A stretch of DNA of 64,000 nucleotides from positions 1-64,000 of the forward strand of contig QGHH01000012.1 in the NCBI GenBank assembly GCA_003640645.1. The letters are read 5' to 3'. The translations under genes were made by a program, and so were the position numbers. This stretch comes from Fredinandcohnia aciditolerans (lineage in GTDB: Bacteria; Bacillota; Bacilli; Bacillales; Bacillaceae_L). The stretch's first letter is position 1; every line of letters starts with the position of its first letter. Under the pieces are notes generated by a model. That model made no database searches, was not told the DNA's origin, and was given only the letters and a program-made list of their open reading frames with translations. Shown here in pieces: positions 1-7,873 of this stretch.

Positions 1-600
1 CCGAAGCTAGCACAACTTCGGACACGACTGCGCAGATTAAGTCATCCATTGTCCGAAGCTAGCACAACTTCGGACACAGCCGCGCAGATTTAGCTAATCA
101 TTGTCCGAAGCTAGCACAACTTCGGACACGACTGCGCAGATTAAGTCATCCATTGTCCGAAGCTAGCACAACTTCGGACACGACTAAGCAAATTTAGCTA
201 ATCATTGTCCGAAGCTAGCACAACTTCGGACACGACTAAGCAGATTTAGCTATTCATTGTCTGAAGCTTCCTCAACATCGGACCCGTCCTCGCAGTTTTA
301 TCCATCCATTGTCCGAAGCTAGCACAACTTCAGACACAGCCGCTCAAATTTAGCAACCCCTTGTCTGAAGCAGCCTCAACTTCGGACACGACTGCGCAAA
401 TTTATCGATCCATTGTCCGAAAGTCTCTCAACTTCCGACTCATTTACGCATATATTGCACTCCTGTTTCCGAAGATACCTCCACTTCGAACAAAGCCACA
501 CTGACATAGCCCCCCACTGTAAGCTATCCGCCCCCCGATGCACTCATGCTGTTTTGACCTTCGCTTGTCCGAAGACTATCCTGACTAATATTTTCAGATG
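1..600. repeat. 52-bp tandem hairpin repeat array (continues left of window)
   Basis: Ten units start at exactly 52-bp steps (1, 53, 105, 157, 209, 261, 313, 365, 417, 469), followed by one or two degenerate copies to about 600. Each good unit carries the inverted repeat GTCCGAAG-N9-CTTCGGAC, an 8-bp stem, and an AT-richer linker. Linkers of units 1 and 3 match each other better than unit 2, which hints at a 104-bp higher-order unit. Copies decay toward gapB. There are no unique spacers, so this is not CRISPR. No gene is visible here; a short open frame at 413-601 is only a by-product of the repeat. Confidence 0.9.
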
Positions 601-770
601 AGTTTTATTATTATAGTTCTATTTGACATAATGGGGTTGTTTGTAACTCAATATGAAGCCTATATCTTTATATAAGATTCCTTTTTATACTTTTTATTAG
701 GTCAAATAACCATATGAAATAACCCAAAGGACGTATAAATGACCAATTTTATAAAAATTTGAATTAAAGT

Positions 771-799
771 GTTACATATCTATTTTAATGTGTTATACT
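771..799 (+). promoter_or_regulatory. gapB promoter with overlapping CcpN-type operator
   Basis: An extended -10 TGTTATACT (791-799) lies 17 bp from a weak -35 GTTACA (771-776). The 11 bases 789-799, TGTGTTATACT, fit the CcpN consensus as I recall it (TRTGHYATAYW) and cover the -10. CcpN represses gapB during glycolytic growth in B. subtilis, so control of gluconeogenesis here is a reasonable inference. Bases 601-770 hold only AT-rich sequence. Confidence 0.6.
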
Positions 800-851
800 A
801 ATCGTAGAAAATAACAACAAAAAGTATAACATATATCGTGGAGGGGTTTTG

Positions 852-1883
852 ATGAAGCCAAGAATCGCAATCAATGGATTTGGCCGTATTGGAAGAATGG
901 TATTTAGAAAAGCAATTATGGATGAGACATTAGAAATAATCGCTATCAATGCAAGCTACCCTGCTGACACATTAGCACATCTAATAAAATATGATACAAA
1001 CCATGGTAAGTTCGATGCGGAAATCATTCCACAGGAAGACTCATTATTAGTGAATGGTAAGCGTATTCAGCTTCTTAGCTCCCGTGATCCTTTAGAGCTT
1101 CCTTGGAAAAGATTAAATATAGATATTGTGATTGAGGCAACAGGAAAATTTAATTCAAAGGAAAAAGCGAGCCTGCATTTACAGGCTGGTGCCAGAAAAG
1201 TCATCTTAACTGCACCTGGTAAGGATGAGGATATTACAATTGTAATGGGCGTAAATGAAGACATATATGATCATGAAAATCATGCAATCATTTCAAACGC
1301 TTCTTGTACAACAAATTGCTTAGCACCAGTTGCGAAAGTTTTAAACGAGCAGTTTGGAATTGTGAACGGTTTAATGACAACAGTTCATGCTTATACAAAT
1401 GATCAAAAAAATATCGATAATCCACATAAAGATTTAAGAAGAGCTAGAGCTTGTGCACAATCTATTATTCCTACATCTACTGGAGCGGCAAAAGCATTAT
1501 CACTTGTATTGCCAGAACTAAAAGGAAAATTACATGGAATGGCATTACGTGTACCAACTCCTAATGTTTCTTTAGTTGATTTAGTTGTAGATGTAGAACG
1601 AGATGTAACGATTGAAGAAATTAACGAAGCTTTTATAACTGCATCGGTTGGGGCATTAAAAGGGATTTTGGATTTTACGACTGAACCATTAGTTTCCATT
1701 GACTATAATACAAATCCACATTCGTCTATTGTCGATGGGTTATCTACAATGGTCATAGGTGAGCGTAAGGTAAAGGTATTAGCTTGGTATGATAATGAAT
1801 GGGGATATTCTTGTAGAGTCGTAGATTTAGTCAAATTTGTTGGCGAAAAAATTATCCAAAAAACTGAAGCAAAAGTAGGCTAA
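852..1883 (+). CDS. gapB: Glyceraldehyde-3-phosphate dehydrogenase, gluconeogenic GapB type
   Basis: Interconverts glyceraldehyde-3-phosphate and 1,3-bisphosphoglycerate; the GapB branch runs in the gluconeogenic direction with NADP in B. subtilis. The 343 residues show the Rossmann motif INGFGRIGR near the N-terminus, the catalytic SCTTNC (Cys152), and the C-terminal WYDNEWGYSCR. The stretch AINASY after the second strand is typical of GapB rather than glycolytic GapA. ATG 852 is preferred over the in-frame TTG 849 because GGAGGGG (840-846) leaves 5 nt before 852 but only 2 before 849. It is monocistronic, with its own terminator and a likely CcpN-controlled promoter. Confidence 0.95.
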   Translation: MKPRIAINGFGRIGRMVFRKAIMDETLEIIAINASYPADTLAHLIKYDTNHGKFDAEIIPQEDSLLVNGKRIQLLSSRDPLELPWKRLNIDIVIEATGKFNSKEKASLHLQAGARKVILTAPGKDEDITIVMGVNEDIYDHENHAIISNASCTTNCLAPVAKVLNEQFGIVNGLMTTVHAYTNDQKNIDNPHKDLRRARACAQSIIPTSTGAAKALSLVLPELKGKLHGMALRVPTPNVSLVDLVVDVERDVTIEEINEAFITASVGALKGILDFTTEPLVSIDYNTNPHSSIVDGLSTMVIGERKVKVLAWYDNEWGYSCRVVDLVKFVGEKIIQKTEAKVG

Positions 1884-1886
1884 ATC

Positions 1887-1916
1887 AAAAACCTTCCCAA
1901 TTGTGGGAAGGTTTTA
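1887..1916 (+). terminator. gapB terminator
   Basis: Perfect stem AACCTTCCCA / TGGGAAGGTT with a 4-nt loop, followed by TTTATTATTTA. Confidence 0.9.
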
Positions 1917-1938
1917 TTATTTAGTTTAATAAAACGTA

Positions 1939-1967
1939 TTGCTAAATGTATATAAACTTAGTATACT
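1939..1967 (+). promoter_or_regulatory. speD promoter (sigma-A type)
   Basis: TTGCTA (1939-1944), 17-bp spacer, TATACT (1962-1967). It follows the gapB terminator and precedes a roughly 140-nt structured leader. Confidence 0.75.
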
Positions 1968-1974
1968 AGTTTTC

Positions 1975-2116
1975 GTGAACTTCTTAAAAGCTTATGCTTT
2001 TGTAGCTACTTAAAGGGTTAGGACCTCTCTGGACTAACTTTCCCCCGTGGTAGTTATGCTCATGCTTTACGCGAAGAACTCATCGAAATTATGGTAAGAG
2101 GGGGAACAATTAAATT
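1975..2116 (+). promoter_or_regulatory. speD 5' leader: SD-sequestering structure with short upstream ORF
   Basis: The leader can form AAAAGC-TTAT-GCTTTT (about 1986-2001) and GTTAG...CTAAC (2017-2038). TTCCCCC (2040-2046) is perfectly complementary to GGGGGAA (2100-2106), which is the speD ribosome binding site. An ATG at 2056 opens a 13-codon frame ending in TAA at 2095-2097, just before that site. Its own SD (GTGGTAG) is weak. This suggests translational control of polyamine synthesis. I cannot assign it to a named riboswitch class. Confidence 0.5.
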
Positions 2117-2497
2117 ATGGAAACTATGGGACGTCATGTAATCTCTGAATTATGGGGTTGCGATTTTGAAAAATTAAACGACATGCAAGGTATTGAAGAA
2201 ACTTTTGTTCAAGCGGCACTAAAGTCAGGTGCAGAAATTCGTGAGGTAGCTTTTCACAAATTTGCTCCACAGGGAGTTAGTGGTGTTGTTATCATCTCTG
2301 AATCACATCTAACGATTCACAGTTTTCCTGAACATGGATACGCAAGTATAGATGTTTACACATGTGGAGATTTAGATCCGAATATTGCTGCAGACTATAT
2401 TGCTGAGGCACTTGGTGCACAAACACGCGAGAATATTGAACTTCCACGTGGTATGGGACCAGTACAAGTAAAGCCGGCACAAGTAAAAGTACTTTAA
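2117..2497 (+). CDS. speD: S-adenosylmethionine decarboxylase proenzyme
   Basis: Makes decarboxylated AdoMet, the aminopropyl donor for spermidine synthesis. At 126 residues it has the size of B. subtilis SpeD. The proenzyme cleaves itself between Glu62 and Ser63 in [15 protein letters not shown], turning Ser63 into the pyruvoyl cofactor; the C-terminal GMGPVQ motif is also present. Start ATG 2117 gives the family N-terminus [14 protein letters not shown]. The SD AGAGGGGG is about 11 nt away, a long gap, and lies inside the putative masking helix. It is a single gene flanked by terminators. Confidence 0.96.
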   Translation: METMGRHVISELWGCDFEKLNDMQGIEETFVQAALKSGAEIREVAFHKFAPQGVSGVVIISESHLTIHSFPEHGYASIDVYTCGDLDPNIAADYIAEALGAQTRENIELPRGMGPVQVKPAQVKVL

Positions 2498-2523
2498 AAA
2501 TAAATAAGAATCAACTAAAATAG

Positions 2524-2554
2524 AAAGAGGTGTATAAATTACACCTCTTTTTTA
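2524..2554 (+). terminator. speD terminator
   Basis: Stem AAAGAGGTGTA / TACACCTCTTT, short loop, then a run of T. Confidence 0.9.
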
Positions 2555-2606
2555 CATTTAGAACAGTAATTTTAATTGATATAGATAAAAATAGGGAGTG
2601 GAACTA

Positions 2607-2990
2607 ATGGGATTGCAAACGTTTTTTTCTAATCACAGCGAGACGAGAGACAAACATTCGGACGAGCAGTTAAGAAGTCATTATTATAAGACAACAAATA
2701 AAAAGGCGATTGATGCTGTAAAAAAGGTCATTAATGATTTAGATGGTTACCATATTAACTCTGTATCGGAAGAACGAGGGGAAATAAGTATTTCAATAAA
2801 AAAAGGAAGAAAAGCCTTTGTTGTTGCAACTGTTGTCTCTGTAAGACCGTTTGAAACAGCGATTGACTTCGCAGTTACAACCGAAACACTTTTATTACCA
2901 ATAGACTTTGGCTACAGTAAAAAAGTCATTATGAATTTATATCAACGCTTAGATAAAGAACTTCCTCTTATAGGTAAAAAAGATTCTTAA
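2607..2990 (+). CDS. Conserved hypothetical cytosolic protein
   Basis: 127 residues, soluble, with no signal peptide or membrane segment. A polar, Lys/Glu-rich N-terminal half (DAVKKVINDLDGYHINSV) is followed by alternating beta-like strands (ISISIKKGRKAFVVATVVSV, then TAIDFAVTT) and a C-terminal helix. I do not recognise a named family and assign no function. ATG 2607 is chosen over the in-frame GTG 2598 because GGGAGTGG (2594-2601) lies just upstream of 2607. It sits alone between speD and nrdR. Confidence 0.75.
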   Translation: MGLQTFFSNHSETRDKHSDEQLRSHYYKTTNKKAIDAVKKVINDLDGYHINSVSEERGEISISIKKGRKAFVVATVVSVRPFETAIDFAVTTETLLLPIDFGYSKKVIMNLYQRLDKELPLIGKKDS

Positions 2991-3013
2991 GTCGGATTTA
3001 TGATGAGAACCCC

Positions 3014-3040
3014 TTGTCCAAAGAAAATCTTTCTTATAAT
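3014..3040 (+). promoter_or_regulatory. Possible nrdR promoter
   Basis: TTGTCC (3014-3019) and a perfect TATAAT (3035-3040), but with a short 15-bp spacer. The repeat element at 3059 begins directly downstream and would lie in the 5' UTR. Confidence 0.4.
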
Positions 3041-3058
3041 ATGAATACATAGAGTGTG

Positions 3059-3203
3059 TGTTCAAAAAAGAGGGTGAAAAGGACCAAGTATTTCAAGGCG
3101 GTGCAGCTTTGAGTACCGGAGCGTATGCAGTTAATACGTGAGGAACGCAGAAGCAAGCCAACGCAGAAATTCGATGTGTCATTTTTGACCGAACTTTTGA
3201 ACA
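3059..3203. repeat. MITE-like repeat, copy 1 (upstream of nrdR)
   Basis: A 145-bp element bounded by TGTTCAAAA (3059-3067) and its exact inverse TTTTGAACA (3195-3203). Internal blocks GTGAAAAGGACCA, TTTCAAGGCGG, GAGTACCGGAGCG and ACGCAGAAATTCGATG recur in copy 2 at 3744-4023. There is no coding sequence. It fills the space between the presumed promoter and the nrdR ribosome binding site. Confidence 0.8.
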
Positions 3204-3239
3204 TCCTATAGAGATCTCCTAAGAAGGGAGTTGTTAGGA

Positions 3240-3698
3240 ATGAGATGCCCTACTTGTCAACATAATGGAACGAGAGTCTTGGATTCACGCCCGGTTGATG
3301 ATAGTCGTTCAATCCGTAGAAGACGAGAATGTGAAAAATGCCAGTATCGGTTTACGACATTTGAAAAAGTGGAAGAAATTCCTTTGATTGTTGTTAAAAA
3401 GGAAGGTACCCGCGAGGAGTTCAGCAGGGAGAAGATGCTGCGCGGGCTAATTAAAGCGTGTGAAAAACGTCCAGTTTCCTTGAAACAATTAGAGGATATC
3501 ACCCATGACGTTGAAAAGGAACTACGTAGTCAAGGGATTGCAGAGGTCAATAGCGATATTATTGGTGAATATGTAATGAACCATTTGGCAAAGGTAGATG
3601 AAGTTGCGTATGTTCGTTTTGCATCAGTTTACCGCCAATTTAAAGATATAAATGTTTTTATCGATGAATTAAAGGAATTAATAAAAAGAGAACGCTAA
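3240..3698 (+). CDS. nrdR: Transcriptional repressor NrdR
   Basis: ATP/dATP-sensing zinc-ribbon repressor of ribonucleotide reductase genes. The N-terminal ribbon is CPTCQ...CEKCQYRF and is followed by an ATP-cone domain ([18 protein letters not shown] onward). The length of 152 residues is normal. ATG 3240 matches the family start MRCPTC and has AAGAAGGGAG at 3221-3230; the in-frame TTG 3231 would touch that SD. It precedes dnaB as in B. subtilis, linking dNTP supply with replication. A terminator follows. Confidence 0.96.
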   Translation: MRCPTCQHNGTRVLDSRPVDDSRSIRRRRECEKCQYRFTTFEKVEEIPLIVVKKEGTREEFSREKMLRGLIKACEKRPVSLKQLEDITHDVEKELRSQGIAEVNSDIIGEYVMNHLAKVDEVAYVRFASVYRQFKDINVFIDELKELIKRER

Positions 3699-3700
3699 AG

Positions 3701-3728
3701 GGCTTAAGATACGTGTTAAGCTCTTTTT
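3701..3728 (+). terminator. nrdR terminator
   Basis: Inverted repeat AGGGCTTAA / TTAAGCTCTTTT with a T tract. Confidence 0.75.
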
Positions 3729-3743
3729 TGAACTATAAATGCG

Positions 3744-4023
3744 TGTTCAAAAATGAGGTTGAAAAGGACCACGTCGACAAGAACGTCACGGCCTCATGTC
3801 TTGTCGACACTAGCACGTCCTGTGCGTTGTAATTTCAAGGCGGCGCGAGCTCCCGAGTACCGGAGCGATGCAACTGCTTGAGTTAACTCCCTTGCAGCCT
3901 TGCGCTGAGGAATTGACATCGTGAATAATCTAGTAGACGCAAGCGCATAACCAGGTTATTCACAATGTACTTGGAGCAGTTTACGCAGAAATTCGATGCG
4001 TCATTTTCGGCCGACTTTTTGAC
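3744..4023. repeat. MITE-like repeat, copy 2 (upstream of dnaB) with nested hairpins
   Basis: Same family as 3059-3203: it starts TGTTCAAAAA, ends TTTTTGACA, and both copies are followed by TCCTATA. It is about 135 bp longer. One insert holds a perfect GTCGACAAGA / TCTTGTCGAC hairpin (3773-3808) and the module GCACGTCCTGTGC (3813-3825). The right boundary abuts the dnaB start region. Confidence 0.8.
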
Positions 4024-4052
4024 ATCCTATAACAATGGAAGGCTTTGATGAA

Positions 4053-5456
4053 ATGGAGCATTGGAAGGAATTAGTACCAGTTGATCGTTATATTGTGCAT
4101 TCTGCAGACCTTTTGCATGATTATGACCGGAAAATTGTATCTTTGCTTTACCAACCTCTTATTGGAATGAAGGCCTTCAGCCTATATATGACTTTGTGGA
4201 GTGAGTTGGAGCAAAACCGACTTTGGGGAGAGGAAAGTACGCATTATACCTTAATGGCACTGTTACAAACGAATCTACAGGATATTTATCAAGAACGATT
4301 AAAACTTGAAGGTATCGGCTTATTAAAAACATTTGTAAAATCCGATGAGCATTCTAGAAGTTTTATCTATGAGTTGCAGGCACCACTCTCACCTAGAGCT
4401 TTTTTTACAGATGGTGTTCTTAATGTTTATTTGTATAACAGATTAGGAAAAGGTAAATTTTTTAAACTCAAGCAGTTCTTTTCAGATCATGAACCTGATT
4501 TAGATTTATATAAACCGATTACGAAAGCATTTAATGAGGTATTTGCCTCTGCTCAAGTCTCGAAAATGATTTCCACGATTAGTGATGAAATGAAAAGCAA
4601 TCTTGAACTTGATGACAATACAGAATACATGGATCGTAGTCATGAGAAAAAGCTTGTAATCGAAAACGAAAGCTTTAATTTCGATTTGTTTTTTGCAGGT
4701 CTTTCAGATGTAATGATTCCGAGAAATGCCATTACACCTAGAGTAAGAGAAGCAATCACTAAGCTTTCTTTTCTGTATGGAATCGATCCGGTTGAGATGC
4801 AAGGGATTGTTATGAGTGCTTTGGATCCAAACGAAAAAATTGATATCGAAAAATTAAGAAAGGCTTCAAGAGACTGGTATCAATTTGAGACTGGTAATGA
4901 ATTACCTAATTTAACAGAAAGGGTTCAACCATTACCAAATCAAACAATGGTAAACAAAGTTCCTCAAACAAAGGAAGAAGAATTAATTCAGAAACTGGAA
5001 AGAATCTCACCTAAAGAGTTTCTAATCGATGTATCTGGAGGGTCACAGCCTTCTGTTTCTGAATTGAAAATTATAGAAGATGTGATGTTCCGTCAAAACT
5101 TACTTCCAGGTGTTGTGAATGTACTGTTATATTATGTCATGTTAAAATCGGATATGAGATTAACAAAGTCTTATATCGAAACCATTGCAAGTAACTGGGC
5201 AAGATTAAATATAAAGACAGTTAAGGATGCAATGGAGACTGCCAAAAAGCATAATTGGACTGCAGATAAAAAGACAAATAAATATAAAAGACAACCGATT
5301 CGCAAAGAATTATTACCTGACTGGTTAAAACAAGAGGATGAAGGTACAAAAGAAGAAACTCCAAAAAAGGAAAAAGCAAAGGAAAATGCATCAAGTCCTT
5401 CCTTTGAAGAGAAGAAGCGTCTATTTGAAGAAAGATTAAAAAAGAATAACCAATAG
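4053..5456 (+). CDS. dnaB: Replication initiation / helicase-loading protein DnaB
   Basis: The Bacillus DnaB helicase loader (not the helicase), which works with DnaD and DnaI to load DnaC at oriC and restarted forks. 467 residues: an N-terminal winged-helix/oligomerisation region (from WKELVPVDRY), a DnaB/DnaD C-terminal region about 320-430, and a charged Lys/Glu tail. ATG 4053 (MEHWKELVPVDRY) aligns with known starts and has GGAAGG 10 nt upstream; ATG 4035 lacks an SD because the repeat ends there. dnaI follows 15 nt downstream. Confidence 0.93.
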   Translation: MEHWKELVPVDRYIVHSADLLHDYDRKIVSLLYQPLIGMKAFSLYMTLWSELEQNRLWGEESTHYTLMALLQTNLQDIYQERLKLEGIGLLKTFVKSDEHSRSFIYELQAPLSPRAFFTDGVLNVYLYNRLGKGKFFKLKQFFSDHEPDLDLYKPITKAFNEVFASAQVSKMISTISDEMKSNLELDDNTEYMDRSHEKKLVIENESFNFDLFFAGLSDVMIPRNAITPRVREAITKLSFLYGIDPVEMQGIVMSALDPNEKIDIEKLRKASRDWYQFETGNELPNLTERVQPLPNQTMVNKVPQTKEEELIQKLERISPKEFLIDVSGGSQPSVSELKIIEDVMFRQNLLPGVVNVLLYYVMLKSDMRLTKSYIETIASNWARLNIKTVKDAMETAKKHNWTADKKTNKYKRQPIRKELLPDWLKQEDEGTKEETPKKEKAKENASSPSFEEKKRLFEERLKKNNQ

Positions 5457-5471
5457 GATGGGGGTGAGGAT

Positions 5472-6401
5472 ATGAAACCGATTCAGGATTCTTTGAAAAA
5501 ACTTTCAAATCATGCTGGCTTTCAGCAGCGATATGAACAAATTAAACATGAGGTATTAAACCATTCTGAGGTAAGAGACTTTATTAACGTACATCAGGAT
5601 CAAATTACTAATGATACAATTAATAGAAGTCTTGTTAAGCTTTACGAATATATCAATCAAAGCAAGGAATGTAATAAATGTGAAAGCCTTCATTCTTGTA
5701 AAAATATGTTACAGGGCTTTCATCCTCATCTTGAACTTAAAGGTAACTCAATTGAATTAAGCTATGAAAGATGTCCGAAAAAGGTAATGCACGATGAACA
5801 GCTTAAGTATAAATCTTTAATCAAGAGTATGTATGTTCCAAAAGATATCCTTGAAGCATCCCTCGAATCTTTAGAATTTGATGAAGGACGTTCAGATGCA
5901 ATTCTTTTAATTCAGGAATTTCTCGACCATTATGAACCTGGCAAACGGATGCAGGGATTATATTTATACGGTTCGTTTGGAATTGGGAAAACTTACTTCT
6001 TGGGTGCCCTTGCAAATGGACTAGCTCAGAAAAAGGTCTCATCGATGCTTGTGTATGTACCAGAATTTATGAGGGAGTTGAAAGGTTCCTTACAGGACCA
6101 ATCAATTAATTCAAAAATTGATGCAGTTAAAAAGGTACCAGTTTTAATGCTAGATGATATTGGTGCAGAATCGATGTCTAGTTGGATGCGTGACGATATT
6201 CTTGGTAGTATTCTGCAATACCGTATGCTTGAAAACTTACCGACCTTCTTCACATCAAATTTCGATTTTAAAGGTCTTGAACACCATTTATCATATACGC
6301 AACGTGGTGAAGAGGAAAAGGTCAAAGCTGCTCGAATCATGGAACGAATCAAATATTTAGCAAAACCAGTTGAACTTAAAGGAAAAAACAGACGTTACTA
6401 A
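5472..6401 (+). CDS. dnaI: Primosomal AAA+ helicase loader DnaI
   Basis: ATPase that loads the replicative helicase. 309 residues. The N-terminal zinc-binding domain shows Cys67, Cys70, Cys76 and Cys101. The AAA+ core has Walker A GSFGIGKT (167-174), Walker B LMLDDIGAE (Asp228-Asp229), sensor-like FFTSNFDF and a C-terminal arginine-rich MERIKYLAKPVEL. GGATGGGGGTGAGG precedes the ATG. It is cotranscribed with dnaB and ends at a strong terminator. Confidence 0.95.
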   Translation: MKPIQDSLKKLSNHAGFQQRYEQIKHEVLNHSEVRDFINVHQDQITNDTINRSLVKLYEYINQSKECNKCESLHSCKNMLQGFHPHLELKGNSIELSYERCPKKVMHDEQLKYKSLIKSMYVPKDILEASLESLEFDEGRSDAILLIQEFLDHYEPGKRMQGLYLYGSFGIGKTYFLGALANGLAQKKVSSMLVYVPEFMRELKGSLQDQSINSKIDAVKKVPVLMLDDIGAESMSSWMRDDILGSILQYRMLENLPTFFTSNFDFKGLEHHLSYTQRGEEEKVKAARIMERIKYLAKPVELKGKNRRY

Positions 6402-6402
6402 T

Positions 6403-6442
6403 CGAATTGGCTTTCTCGAAAAAAGAGAAAGCCAATTTTTTT
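6403..6442 (+). terminator. dnaB-dnaI terminator
   Basis: GAATTGGCTTTCTC / GAGAAAGCCAATT stem followed by eight or more T. Confidence 0.93.
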
Positions 6443-6513
6443 TATTCTAAAGTTGTCCGCTTCACCATATACATGTAACAGGGTAATGGTATTGGTGAAA
6501 TGGGGGGACTAGC

Positions 6514-7374
6514 TTGATTGAAATGCATTTCCAAGAAACAACAGATGCACAAAAAATGTATAAGGGCTTAGTTGCAAAGGCAAAAGCTCTTTCTATAGAT
6601 TACATAGAAGTTGTCAATGATGTGGAGAATGTCGTGTCTGTTTTCATTTCAGAGAAAATACAATATGCAGTTCAGGTTGTGGTCATTCCGGTAATGGCCG
6701 AGTTTATCATTCATAACAAAGAGGACAATTGGATTCTTGATTACATTGAAAATTTATTTTACTTTACCGATTATGAAGAGAAGAAGCAAATATTAGAAAT
6801 TGCCAAAGGATTGATGGATGGGAATAACCCTGATATCCCAGGGGTTCAAGATGTCGTGCCTCGGGAACAACTGATAGAGGAAGCGCTTCACGATTTTATG
6901 GAAATTCCTATTTCTTTCTCATTTGAATCATTTTTAAAGTTTCGCATGCGGTCGTATAATGAGGCATTATTGCAAATCATCGAATCTGCAATTGATGAAT
7001 ACAAGCTTGAGCAGGAGTATCAAACATTTATTCAAGGACTGAGGGAATTTAGAGAGAAGCGAGAACCAAAGCTTGAACAATTACATATTTTACATGATGA
7101 GCAATTTTATTTTTATAATCATGAGTTTACTGAAATTAAGCGAGATGAATTGTTTAAATATATTGATCGAAAACTAATCCTACACCAGCCCTTGTACATT
7201 GATTCTGCAGTATTGGCACCTTTAGTGTCAATTGCTCCGAAGTCAATTTCAATTTATACGGACCAGATTGATAATGGAATGGTACAGACCATCCACAATA
7301 TTTTTTTAGAGAATGTCACAATTTACACGAAGAAGTCCTTTGAAAACACACGGCAGAAAGCAAAAAAAATATGA
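6514..7374 (+). CDS. ytxC: Putative sporulation protein YtxC
   Basis: 286-residue soluble protein with no transmembrane segment, rich in Glu/Lys helices. Its position directly downstream of dnaI and before thrS is where B. subtilis ytxC lies, and the sequence fits that family, which is confined to spore formers; the biochemical function is unknown. TTG 6514 is supported by GGGGGG (6502-6507) with 6-nt spacing; the next ATG (6523) would also be possible. I saw no convincing sigma-E promoter. Confidence 0.82.
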   Translation: MIEMHFQETTDAQKMYKGLVAKAKALSIDYIEVVNDVENVVSVFISEKIQYAVQVVVIPVMAEFIIHNKEDNWILDYIENLFYFTDYEEKKQILEIAKGLMDGNNPDIPGVQDVVPREQLIEEALHDFMEIPISFSFESFLKFRMRSYNEALLQIIESAIDEYKLEQEYQTFIQGLREFREKREPKLEQLHILHDEQFYFYNHEFTEIKRDELFKYIDRKLILHQPLYIDSAVLAPLVSIAPKSISIYTDQIDNGMVQTIHNIFLENVTIYTKKSFENTRQKAKKI

Positions 7375-7390
7375 AATATACGAACTGCCC

Positions 7391-7419
7391 TTGATTTAAC
7401 TTTTAAATAAGACTATAAT
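7391..7419 (+). promoter_or_regulatory. thrS promoter
   Basis: TTGATT (7391-7396), 17-bp spacer, TATAAT (7414-7419). The pheS T-box promoter has the same two hexamers and spacing. Confidence 0.85.
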
Positions 7420-7469
7420 ACCTACATATTACAAAAACTCATGACATGAGTAGTCTATAATTTAAAAGT

Positions 7470-7722
7470 TATGATGAGGACACGATTGTATAATTACGGT
7501 TTTCAGAGAGGGAGGCCAAGGCTGGAAGCTTCCTAACACGAATGATACTTTTACCACCTCTAAACTTCAGTAGTGAACCTTTGCTTATCAAAGTTGTAAT
7601 TACTGACGGGATAACCGTTATTTATTTCTTGAGCCATTCGATTTTTTCTCGAATGGAAACAAGGGTGGAACCACGATACATATACTCGTCCCTTTTTTGG
7701 GGACGGGTATTTTTTATTTTTA
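7470..7722 (+). promoter_or_regulatory. T-box leader of thrS (tRNA-Thr sensing)
   Basis: The hallmark AAGGGTGGAACCACG (7661-7675) precedes a terminator of stem TACTCGTCCC / GGGACGGGTA and a T tract (about 7683-7718). In the Stem I region, ACC (7553-7555) is followed by A and fits a threonine specifier. Uncharged tRNA-Thr would stabilise the antiterminator and turn on thrS. Confidence 0.92.
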
Positions 7723-7732
7723 CATTATTATA

Positions 7733-7850
7733 TCTAGCCCAAGGCGCCATCGGCTCTCGGGTCTAAGCAAATCGCTTTAGAAGGTAAAAGGTACCTTCTG
7801 TCGGCGCTTATCTTATACTTGTAGCCTAAGGCTGCGCGCCTTGTGCTTTT
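7733..7850. repeat. TCTAGC...GGCGCCATCGGCTC repeat, copy 1 (thrS leader)
   Basis: Starts TCTAGCCCAAGGCGCCATCGG and ends GCGCGCCTTGTGCTTTT. The internal hairpin is AGAAGGTA / GTACCTTCT. Related copies lie at 16743-16917 and 20443-20536. It separates the T-box terminator from the thrS ribosome binding site. Confidence 0.85.
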
Positions 7851-7873
7851 ATTTTAAAAGGAGTTGAAAACTG

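Noticed and set aside
1-600. Possible CRISPR array
   Set aside because: Linkers are near-identical between units rather than unique spacers, and no cas genes are in the window.
413-601. 62-codon open frame in the 52-bp array
   Set aside because: It lies within degenerate repeat copies, has no SD, and its composition is set by the repeat.
1403-1699. 98-codon minus-strand frame inside gapB
   Set aside because: It is a shadow of the conserved GapB coding frame with no SD or family resemblance.
7542-7766. 74-codon frame in the thrS leader
   Set aside because: It runs through the T-box and terminator and has no SD.
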